DNA from: an uncultured Clostridia bacterium
GTDB lineage: Bacteria; Bacillota; Clostridia; Christensenellales; Borkfalkiaceae
Direction of reading: 5' to 3'
Assembly: GCA_944343275.1 (NCBI GenBank)
Contig: CALVMH010000004.1
Span: 40,577 to 104,576, forward strand
Length of the DNA stretch: 64,000 nucleotides
Shown: positions 44,253-50,633 of the stretch, piece after piece
How the letters are laid out: every line of letters begins with the position of its first letter
How positions within the stretch are numbered: position 1 is the stretch's first letter
The notes under the pieces: model-generated
Told to the model about the DNA's origin: nothing
Databases searched by the model: none
What the model saw: the letters and a program-made list of their open reading frames with translations, nothing else
Program-made: the position numbers and the translations under genes

Positions 44253-45448
44253 AAACAGGCACAAAAATCGTGGCAGCTATCATGTCGTTCGTGTTTGTCG
44301 GCATTGCGATCATCGGGATCGTTCTGACAACGCCTTATGCACGGCTTGCGGGCTCGCAATCGCCGCAAGTGCCTGTGCGGGATGTCGCGCTCTCCGAGAT
44401 CGGATTTGACGATCCGGCATTGTCGGCAGAATTTGAGCAGTACGAGCTGCGGCAGGACGACGATGGCGTTGCGGTGACGGCAACAAAGACGTTTGACGCT
44501 TCCGTTCTGAGCGATACGGACCTTATAGCCGCAACGGAAGAAACATTCACCGTCCGATATGAGGTACAGTACATAGAGGCGGAAGAGACGCTGTTTCTCA
44601 CCGCGGTCATTACAGGAGAGGAGGAGCTCGCCGTTGTAGAAACCGTCCCCGGATTGGTTACTTATAATCCCGCCGGCGAGGCAGACGTGTTGTTTTCCGT
44701 GGACGGGGAATGTTTTTGGCTGTCGGAATTGCAGAATTCCGAAAGCCTCGATGAGATCGGCTGGTTCAGCTCGCTGTTCCAATGTTTCCAGAATGCGATC
44801 AAGAAGGCGGTCGAAACGGTCGTCCATGCCGTGATGACGGTTTTGGCGCCCGCGATCCGTATCGTAAGCAATCTGTCCGTAAGGCTGTTGGGGTCAACTG
44901 CTGCGGATATCAGCGCTGCCGTGTTGGATATGTATAAAGATGAGCAGCAAATCTATCATGCCAAAGGCGATTGCTGGCAGCAGTATTTCGGATATACCGA
45001 TTTGTATGACGTGGTGTTCAATGCCGTTACTAAGATGCGCAGCAAAAAATTCCCCTTTGATGTGACGGGGGACGGCGTTGAGGATCATATCCTGTGGGCG
45101 TGGAAGGGGGACTATCTGAACCTTGGCGCAGGCGCCGAGCTGGGCGTCTATAAGCGCTGGGGATATGCGGAAGATATTTGGATCGTGGATAAATCCCTCG
45201 CCATGAAGATGACGCTGCGCCTCGATTATAATCATAAAAACATCATCAATTGGCAGCCGCGCGAAAAACAATGGTGGATCACGGGATTCCATTGGCGGTA
45301 TCAGAATGTAAACAGGGATGCGTTACAGGCGTCCTTTACGGTCCGGTTCAATTCCAATGCGGAGTATAACGCATTTAAGGATAAATGGTATAAGACTGAT
45401 AGTCCATGGATATTCAGCGGATCGCGCAAGGCGTCGTTCACTTTCTGA
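44249..45448 (+). CDS. Exported DUF4474-domain protein
   Basis: A 399-residue protein with an N-terminal membrane segment (IVAAIMSFVFVGIAIIGIVL). Residues about 240-395 match DUF4474 as I know it: DLYDVVFNAVTKMRSKKF, FPFDVTGDGVEDHILWAWKG, DYLNLGAGAELGVYKRW and KQWWITGFHWRYQN. The 50-235 region is not recognised and includes an amphipathic stretch near 175-210. DUF4474 has no assigned function. An AGGAGGAACCATT ribosome site lies inside the protease gene and the start overlaps its stop, so the two are coupled. Its last codons recur as fossils after each downstream lipoprotein gene. Confidence 0.8.
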   Translation: MKTGTKIVAAIMSFVFVGIAIIGIVLTTPYARLAGSQSPQVPVRDVALSEIGFDDPALSAEFEQYELRQDDDGVAVTATKTFDASVLSDTDLIAATEETFTVRYEVQYIEAEETLFLTAVITGEEELAVVETVPGLVTYNPAGEADVLFSVDGECFWLSELQNSESLDEIGWFSSLFQCFQNAIKKAVETVVHAVMTVLAPAIRIVSNLSVRLLGSTAADISAAVLDMYKDEQQIYHAKGDCWQQYFGYTDLYDVVFNAVTKMRSKKFPFDVTGDGVEDHILWAWKGDYLNLGAGAELGVYKRWGYAEDIWIVDKSLAMKMTLRLDYNHKNIINWQPREKQWWITGFHWRYQNVNRDALQASFTVRFNSNAEYNAFKDKWYKTDSPWIFSGSRKASFTF

Positions 45449-46041
45449 GGCTTGAAGCAGGAGGTTGTGTATGAAAAGGACAATTGCAATGGTTTTGGCG
45501 GCGCTCATGCTGACGATCGGCGCAATAGGCATGTCTGGCTGTAAGTTTTTTGGAATCCTGTTGACAGGGACGGATGAGAAAGATGCGAACTGCAAGTTTG
45601 AAACGTTTCTATCGTATTTGAACAAAGGGGATGCGGAAGGGATCAGGTCATTGTTTGCCGCAAATTCGATCGCCGCGCAGCCGTCCTTCGATCAAAATCT
45701 GGCGGAACTTCTGAAATATTATAGCGGCGAGTTTGTGGGCTATCGGTCGATGGTTGTAGGCGTTGAAGAGGAGAAGGACTATGAAATCCGCCGGAAATGG
45801 TATGATATGTCGTATGACGCCGCCACAACGGTCGAAGTATACCGCATAGCGTTTATATGGTGCGCCACAGATACGGGCGATGGTGATAATATAGGGATCA
45901 CTTCCGGTTATATTCTGAAATACAAGGACGATCCCAATCAGGATTACGCTTATCACGGAGACGGCTTGCGGATGCCCGGGTTACACATCGGCAAAGTGTA
46001 TGCGTTGGATGACTGAAAAGGGCTGCCCTGCAATGTAGTCG
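45431..46041 (+). repeat. Tandem duplication unit 1 (end of DUF4474 gene plus lipoprotein gene)
   Basis: Begins with GCGTCGTTCACTTTCTGAGG, the last codons and stop of the DUF4474 gene, and runs to the next copy of the same string. Confidence 0.85.
45471..46016 (+). CDS. DUF5104-like lipoprotein, copy 1
   Basis: A 181-residue surface lipoprotein. A short signal peptide ends at lipobox GMSGC (Cys24), followed by KFFGILLTGTDEKD. The body has the alternation FETFLSYLNKGDAEGIRSLF, LLKYYSGEFVGY, a WYDMSYDAATTVEVYRIAF strand pair and the C-terminal YHGDGLRMPGLHIG, which fits the NTF2-like DUF5104 family as I recall it. Function unknown. The ribosome site is AGGAGGTTGTGT. It is nearest in sequence to copy 3. 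Confidence 0.75.
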   Translation: MKRTIAMVLAALMLTIGAIGMSGCKFFGILLTGTDEKDANCKFETFLSYLNKGDAEGIRSLFAANSIAAQPSFDQNLAELLKYYSGEFVGYRSMVVGVEEEKDYEIRRKWYDMSYDAATTVEVYRIAFIWCATDTGDGDNIGITSGYILKYKDDPNQDYAYHGDGLRMPGLHIGKVYALDD

Positions 46042-46654
46042 GCGTCGTTCACCTTCTGAGGCTTGAAATAGGAGGTTATGTATGAAAAGGGCAATTGCAA
46101 TGGTTTTGGCGGCGTTCATGCTGACGTTCGGCGTGATAGGCATGTCTGGCTGTAAGTTTTTTGGAATCCTGTTGACAGGGACGGACAAGGAAGAAATAAC
46201 CCGCAGGCTTGAAACGTTTTTATCGTATTTGGACAAGGGGGACGCGGAAGGGATCAGGTCATTGTTTGCCGCAACTTCGATCGCCGCGCAGCCGTCCTTC
46301 GATCAAAATCTGGCGGGACTTCTGGAATATTATAGCGGCGAGTCTGTGTCCTATCGGTCGTGGGGTCTATGCATTGACGAGGAGAAGGACTATGAAATCC
46401 GCCGGAAATGGTATGATATGTCGTATTACGTTACAACAACGGTCGAAGTATACCGCATGGCGTTTATATGGTGTGCCAAAGATACGGGAAATTCCGCCAA
46501 TCAGGGGATCGTTTCCTATGATATTTTGAGGTATGCGGACGACCCTGAGCCGAACCATGCCTTTCGTGGAGATGGTTACAGTGCACCCGGAATTAACATA
46601 GGAATAATTCCCGAAAGACAACCTGATGTAGAAGATTGTTCCGCAATGTAGTCG
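46042..46654 (+). repeat. Tandem duplication unit 2
   Basis: Begins with GCGTCGTTCACCTTCTGAGG, a fossil of the DUF4474 gene's 3' end, followed by lipoprotein copy 2. Confidence 0.85.
46082..46651 (+). CDS. DUF5104-like lipoprotein, copy 2 (most diverged)
   Basis: A 189-residue paralogue with the same signal peptide and lipobox GMSGC. The N-terminal third is almost identical to copies 1 and 3, but after the lipobox it reads TDKEEITRRLETFLSYLDKGD, and the C-terminus is replaced by an unrelated tail (GINIGIIPERQPDVEDCSAM). The middle strand pair WYDMSYYVTTTVEVYRMAF is kept. The ribosome site is AGGAGGTTATGT. Divergence of the mature part with a conserved leader suggests different binding partners, which is inference. 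Confidence 0.75.
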   Translation: MKRAIAMVLAAFMLTFGVIGMSGCKFFGILLTGTDKEEITRRLETFLSYLDKGDAEGIRSLFAATSIAAQPSFDQNLAGLLEYYSGESVSYRSWGLCIDEEKDYEIRRKWYDMSYYVTTTVEVYRMAFIWCAKDTGNSANQGIVSYDILRYADDPEPNHAFRGDGYSAPGINIGIIPERQPDVEDCSAM

Positions 46655-47269
46655 GCGTCGTTCACCTTCTGAGGCTTGAAGTAGGGGGTTATGTATGAAA
46701 AGGGCAATTGCAATGGTTTTGGCAGCGTTCATGCTGACGTTCGGCGCGATAGGCATGTCTGGCTGTAAGTTTTTTGGAATCCTGTTGACAGGGACGGATG
46801 AGAAAGATGCGAACTGCAAGTTTGAAACGTTTCTATCGTATTTGAACAAAGGGGATGCGGAAGGGATCAGGTCATTGTTTGCCGCAACTTCGATCGCCGC
46901 ACAGCCGTCCTTCGATCAAAATCTGGCGGAACTTCTGGAATATTATAGCGGCGAGTTCGTGGGCTATCGGTCGTGGAGTGTGGGCGTTGGAGAGGAGAAG
47001 GACTATGAAATCCGCCGGAAATGGTATAATATGTCGTATGACGCTGCCACAACGGTCGAAGTATACCGCATGGCATTTATATGGTGCGCCACAGATACGG
47101 GCGACGGCGATAATCAGGGGATCACTTCCTGTTATATTCTGAAATACAAGGACGATCCCAATCAGACCTACGCCTATGGCGGGGATGGCTTATGGGCGCC
47201 CGGGTTACACATCGGCAAAGTGTATGCGGGTGAGTTGGACTGAGAAAGGGCTGCCCTGCAATGTAGTCG
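46655..47269 (+). repeat. Tandem duplication unit 3
   Basis: Begins with the same fossil string and contains lipoprotein copy 3. A fourth fossil copy (GCGTCGTTCACCTTCTGA) follows at 47270-47287 without a gene behind it. Confidence 0.85.
46695..47243 (+). CDS. DUF5104-like lipoprotein, copy 3
   Basis: A 182-residue paralogue with lipobox GMSGC (Cys24). It shares the TDEKDANCKFETFLSYLNKG block exactly with copy 1 and differs mainly near LLEYYSGEFVGYRSW, WYNMSYDAATTVEVYRMAF and the tail GGDGLWAPGLHIGKVY. The ribosome site AGGGGGTTATGT is one base weaker than those of copies 1 and 2. It is the last gene of the module; the next gene faces it from the opposite strand. Confidence 0.75.
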   Translation: MKRAIAMVLAAFMLTFGAIGMSGCKFFGILLTGTDEKDANCKFETFLSYLNKGDAEGIRSLFAATSIAAQPSFDQNLAELLEYYSGEFVGYRSWSVGVGEEKDYEIRRKWYNMSYDAATTVEVYRMAFIWCATDTGDGDNQGITSCYILKYKDDPNQTYAYGGDGLWAPGLHIGKVYAGELD

Positions 47270-47306
47270 GCGTCGTTCACCTTCTGAGAGCTGTGGCGGA
47301 GTACAT

Positions 47307-47340
47307 GAAAAAAAGGCGCGCGCCCCGCGGGGCGCGCGCC
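47307..47340 (-). terminator. Rho-independent terminator of the small membrane protein gene
   Basis: A 26-bp perfect GC palindrome (47315-47340) is followed on the minus strand by a T run (A run at 47308-47314 on the plus strand). Confidence 0.88.
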
Positions 47341-47351
47341 TTTGACGTTGT

Positions 47352-47591
47352 TTACAGAAGCGGGGGACGACCGCCCATCGCCATAAAGACAATGTCGACG
47401 ATCCAGCCGATAACCAATCCGTAGAAGATCCAGAAAAATCCGATGATGATTTTCAGGATACGACGTTCGAAAATGCCGTCCACAAAGCGGCAGACGCCGA
47501 GCACGCAATCGAGAAAGATTGCGATCAGCAGCCGCCCGATCCACGGCAGCGACATGATGGTATTTCCGCACACTGCACCTTTCTTAGCCAT
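47352..47591 (-). CDS. Small two-helix membrane protein, unknown function
   Basis: A 79-residue protein. Two hydrophobic helices are visible, about residues 16-34 (LPWIGRLLIAIFLDCVLGV) and 45-70 (LKIIIGFFWIFYGLVIGWIVDIVFMA), with a short FVDGIFERR loop and a GGRPPLL tail. The start at 47591 (MAKKGAV) is favoured by AAGGAGCTTGAAT; an ATG two codons upstream has poorer spacing. The layout recalls TM2- or YqaE-like small proteins, but I cannot assign it. It stands alone and has a strong terminator. Confidence 0.75.
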   Translation of the reverse strand: MAKKGAVCGNTIMSLPWIGRLLIAIFLDCVLGVCRFVDGIFERRILKIIIGFFWIFYGLVIGWIVDIVFMAMGGRPPLL

Positions 47592-47671
47592 ATTCAAGCT
47601 CCTTATATTATATTTCGGACAATGACATTGTACCGCATTCGGCGCGGGTTGTCAAGATGTTTTCAAAAATT

Positions 47672-48205
47672 TTACAGCCGTTCGCGGCGGAAAATTTCGC
47701 CCGTCTCCACGTTCTTCCAAAGGAGCGCCCCGTCTTCGAGCACGAGATACGCATGCGGAGACCCTTCCTTTGGAATGGCGACGGAGCCGCAGTTGACGTA
47801 GGTGTACGCTCCGCGCCGTTCAAATGCGGGAACGTGGAAATGCCCGTTGACGAGCACGTCGCCCTCTTTGAGACGGGCATATTCGTTGTGTCCGTGCGTC
47901 AGGACGAGTGTCCTGCCGCCGACGGGCAGCAGGGCGAACGCCGCCGTGATCGGGAATTCCAGCACCATGGCGTCTACGTCGGAGTCGCAGTTGCCGCGCA
48001 CACACAGGATGTCCTCCCGCAGGGAATTGAGGACGGCTGCCGTCTCCATCGTGGAATAGTCCCGCGGAAGGGCGTTGCGCGCGCCGTGATACAGCAGATC
48101 GCCCAGCAAAATGAGCTTTTGCGCGCCTTCCGCAAGAAAGCGGTCCTTTAAGAGGCGGCAGTAATATGCCGAACCGTGGATATCCGATGCAATGACGTAT
48201 TTCAT
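47672..48205 (-). CDS. YfcE/MJ0936-family metallophosphoesterase
   Basis: A 177-residue calcineurin-fold phosphodiesterase. Metal-binding blocks are ASDIHGS near residue 7, LLGDLLYHG near 35, RGNCDSD near 71, THGH near 104 and NGHFHVP near 120 (usually GHTH). The family hydrolyses phosphodiesters; the natural substrate is unclear. Its start overlaps the preceding HAD gene's stop by 4 nt, so two phosphatases are translated together. Confidence 0.92.
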   Translation of the reverse strand: MKYVIASDIHGSAYYCRLLKDRFLAEGAQKLILLGDLLYHGARNALPRDYSTMETAAVLNSLREDILCVRGNCDSDVDAMVLEFPITAAFALLPVGGRTLVLTHGHNEYARLKEGDVLVNGHFHVPAFERRGAYTYVNCGSVAIPKEGSPHAYLVLEDGALLWKNVETGEIFRRERL

Positions 48206-49008
48206 GCGGGGGTCTCCAATTCCTTGATGATCTCATGAAGTTTTTGCAGCACGCCGCCCTCGGTGTTGGCGGGAATGGTGCGTCCGATGAGCTTTTTGAG
48301 GGGCGCATATCCGTTTTCCGGCACATAGGCGCGCCCGCATTCGCTGAGCATTTCGTAGTCGTTCATGTGGTCGCCGAAGGCGACGCATTCCTCCCGTTCG
48401 AGGGAAAATGCCCTGCGGAGGAAGCGGACGGCTTCCCCCTTGTTGGCGTCGGGGGCGGAGACGTCGCACCAATCGTATCCCGAAAGGATGGTCCTTAGGT
48501 GCGGCAGCCGCTGCGGGAGGACTTTGATGCAGTTCTCCGCCGCGGCGATCCCGTCATAGACGGCGATCTTGCAGATGTCCTCCTTGCCGATGACCGCATC
48601 GAGGGTCTCCACCTTCTTGCAGTTGGTGTAGGAGAGCATCGCGTATTCGAAGAAGGGGAGGACGGCGTCCTCGATGTAGGCGCAGTCCGTCCCGCTCAGC
48701 AGCGGATAGAGATGGGGCAGGGCGCGGATCTCGTCCAGCGCCTCTTTGAGATACCTGTCTTTTATGGGGTGCAGATGGAGCGTCCTGCCGCGGTACTTGA
48801 CGAGCGCGCCGTTCTCGCAGATGAACACGACGTCGTTTTCGACGGGGGCGAAGAGTTTTTTCAGGTTGGCGTACTGCCGTCCGCTGGCGGGGGCGAACAG
48901 CACGCCCAACGAGCGGAGTTTCCGGATGAGCGGAAAAATCTCCTCGGGCAGCACCTTGGCTTCGTCCAGCAGCGTGCCGTCCAAATCTGATGCGATGAAT
49001 TTTACCAT
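48202..49008 (-). CDS. HAD-superfamily phosphatase, Cof/YidA type
   Basis: A 268-residue phosphatase. Motif I is ASDLDGTLLDE, motif II the Ser of FAPASGRQYAN, motif III the Lys of DANKGEAVRFL, and motif IV VAFGDHMNDYEML. The C2 cap lies between about 85 and 190. It precedes yfcE with a 4-nt overlap and follows the MDR gene by 55 nt on the same strand. Substrate unknown. Confidence 0.92.
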   Translation of the reverse strand: MVKFIASDLDGTLLDEAKVLPEEIFPLIRKLRSLGVLFAPASGRQYANLKKLFAPVENDVVFICENGALVKYRGRTLHLHPIKDRYLKEALDEIRALPHLYPLLSGTDCAYIEDAVLPFFEYAMLSYTNCKKVETLDAVIGKEDICKIAVYDGIAAAENCIKVLPQRLPHLRTILSGYDWCDVSAPDANKGEAVRFLRRAFSLEREECVAFGDHMNDYEMLSECGRAYVPENGYAPLKKLIGRTIPANTEGGVLQKLHEIIKELETPA

Positions 49009-49063
49009 GTTCCGAAACCGCGTGCGCCGCTGTTTGCGGCGGGGGTGTTGTGTTGAACGCCGC

Positions 49064-50068
49064 TCATACCAGCCTGACGACGTCGATGGTTTTCAGGCTG
49101 CGGGGGGCGTCGTGATATTCTGCCAGAAGCCGCGCCGCGTCGTCCGCACGGACGGTGCGGAACTCAAAGGGGGAGATGTCCACCGCGCCGCTGACGATCA
49201 GGTTGATCGCCGCTTCCGGATTGTCCGAACGGTGGGTGACGCAGAACACGGAGAGCTGCTTTTTGAAGGGGAGCGCGAAGTCAACGGACAGCTTTTCGCC
49301 GAAGCCGCACAAGACGACGTTGGCGTGCTGCGCGCAGACGGAGAAGGGGATGACGGGTGCGTTGCGGCGGGAGGACGCCATGTACACCGCGCCGCTCACC
49401 AGCCTTCCGCCCGTCACGTTCGCAACGTTCGTAAGCAGCGTATCGTCCGCCGCCATCGTATAATAGATGCCGCAGCTCTTGGCAAATTCCAGGCGCTGCG
49501 TTTCCTCGTCGATGAGGATGGGCGCCGCCTGCTGATAGATGAGCAGCTGGCACAAAAGAACGCCTGCAAGATTGGCGCCGACGACGGCGACGTGCTGCCC
49601 CTTTTTCACGCCGAGTTTGTCCGCCGCCGCCTTGGCGAGGGCGACGTGGTGCAGCAGGAGCGCCTGTTCGTCGCTCACGGAATCGGGCAGGGGGGTCACG
49701 TCTTCGGGGGAGAGATTCACGAGGTCGCGCAGATAGCCGTCCGCCGTCCTGCCGCAGAGCAGGAAATCGTCTTCGGAAAAGTCCTTGCTGCGGGTGCCCG
49801 TATCGGGCGCGTTCACCACGGCGTGCAGCAGAACGCGCGTTCCCTTGGGCAGAAAGTTCACGCCGCTCTCCTCCGCGACGATGCCGACGGCATAGCGTCC
49901 GGGGATGATGGCGCGGTGCACGCCCGCCGTTCCCGCATAGATGGCGGCGTCCGTGCCGCTGAAAAACACTTTGGTGACGCGCACGCGCACCTTCCCTTCC
50001 TCTCTTGCGGGATTTTCCGCTTCCGTAAGTTCGAGTTTTCCGGGGGCGGTGAGTTTCCACACGTTCAT
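49064..50068 (-). CDS. Medium-chain dehydrogenase/reductase lacking the catalytic zinc ligands
   Basis: A 334-residue MDR-fold protein. The N-terminal GroES-like half keeps FSGTDAAIYAG and IPGRYAVGIVAEE where zinc enzymes have CGTD and PGHE, so the catalytic Cys and His-Glu are absent. The Rossmann half has VAVVGANLAGVLLCQLLI near residue 163 instead of the usual GxGxxG. A redox role is therefore doubtful or zinc-independent. It has its own promoter with a leader hairpin and an AGAGGTACCCT ribosome site. Confidence 0.8.
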   Translation of the reverse strand: MNVWKLTAPGKLELTEAENPAREEGKVRVRVTKVFFSGTDAAIYAGTAGVHRAIIPGRYAVGIVAEESGVNFLPKGTRVLLHAVVNAPDTGTRSKDFSEDDFLLCGRTADGYLRDLVNLSPEDVTPLPDSVSDEQALLLHHVALAKAAADKLGVKKGQHVAVVGANLAGVLLCQLLIYQQAAPILIDEETQRLEFAKSCGIYYTMAADDTLLTNVANVTGGRLVSGAVYMASSRRNAPVIPFSVCAQHANVVLCGFGEKLSVDFALPFKKQLSVFCVTHRSDNPEAAINLIVSGAVDISPFEFRTVRADDAARLLAEYHDAPRSLKTIDVVRLV

Positions 50069-50082
50069 AGGGTACCTCTTTT

Positions 50083-50138
50083 TCCCGCACGGAGCGGGAA
50101 CACACCCGTATTATAGCGCAAGCAGCCCGATTTGGCAA
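50083..50138 (-). promoter_or_regulatory. Promoter and leader hairpin of the MDR gene
   Basis: On the minus strand: TTGCCA (50138-50133), 17 nt, TATAAT (50115-50110), then a TTCCCGC-TCCGT-GCGGGAA hairpin just before the ribosome site. Confidence 0.75.
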
Positions 50139-50153
50139 GTGTTTTTGCGGAAT

Positions 50154-50197
50154 GCCCGCACGGTGCGCGCAAGTCGCCCCGCGCACGGGCTTTTTTT
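50154..50197 (+). terminator. Orphan terminator-like hairpin with seven T
   Basis: GCCCG and GTGCGC arms (50154-50168) pair with GCGCAC and GGGC (50181-50190), followed by TTTTTTT. No plus-strand gene lies upstream; the neighbour is divergent. Confidence 0.55.
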
Positions 50198-50217
50198 CAT
50201 TTGCCGCCGAAAATCAG

Positions 50218-50246
50218 TTGACGGCAAGGGGAAAAACGGGTATAAT
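50218..50246 (+). promoter_or_regulatory. rpmE promoter
   Basis: TTGACG (50218-50223), 17 nt, TATAAT (50241-50246); a leader of about 35 nt with GAGGTGA follows. Confidence 0.88.
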
Positions 50247-50287
50247 AACAAGCGTTATTTTTCCAATATAAGCGAGGTGAACGAAGA

Positions 50288-50491
50288 ATGAAGCCTGACA
50301 TTCATCCGAAATATCACGAGGTCACCGTCGTCTGCGCCTGCGGCGAGACGTTCAAGACGGGCACCACCAAGGACGTGGAAGTGATGAAGGTGGATATTTG
50401 CAGCAAGTGCCACCCCTTCTTTACGGGACGTCAGAAGCTCGTCGATACCGGCGGACGTGTCGATAAGTTCAAGAAAAGATACGGCATCTGA
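50288..50491 (+). CDS. rpmE: 50S ribosomal protein L31, zinc-binding form
   Basis: A 67-residue ribosomal protein that bridges the subunits. Four cysteines, Cys16, Cys18, Cys38 and Cys41 (CAC and CSKC), make this the zinc-containing type, so it can serve as a zinc store. The start is preceded by GCGAGGTGAACGAAG. Its gene stands just before the DUF1385-PrmC-prfA genes, a frequent Firmicute order, but a terminator separates them. Confidence 0.97.
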   Translation: MKPDIHPKYHEVTVVCACGETFKTGTTKDVEVMKVDICSKCHPFFTGRQKLVDTGGRVDKFKKRYGI

Positions 50492-50530
50492 AAAAACGGC
50501 TCCGCCTGAGGGGGGAGCTGTTTTGTTCTG
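50492..50530 (+). terminator. Rho-independent terminator after rpmE
   Basis: CGGCTCC pairs with GGAGCTG around a G-rich loop, preceded by six A and followed by TTTTGTT. Confidence 0.75.
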
Positions 50531-50633
50531 TCTGTGCGCAATGCCGCACGGGCGCGTTCCCGCGTGCCCGCATTTCTTGCGCGTGCGCGCGTATCGCGCG
50601 TAAACGGCGGGCGGCTGCCAAACAAGAGGTTGT

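Noticed and set aside
45431-47287. CRISPR-like periodic repeat at 611-615 bp spacing
   Set aside because: The intervals are homologous lipoprotein genes, so this is gene duplication.
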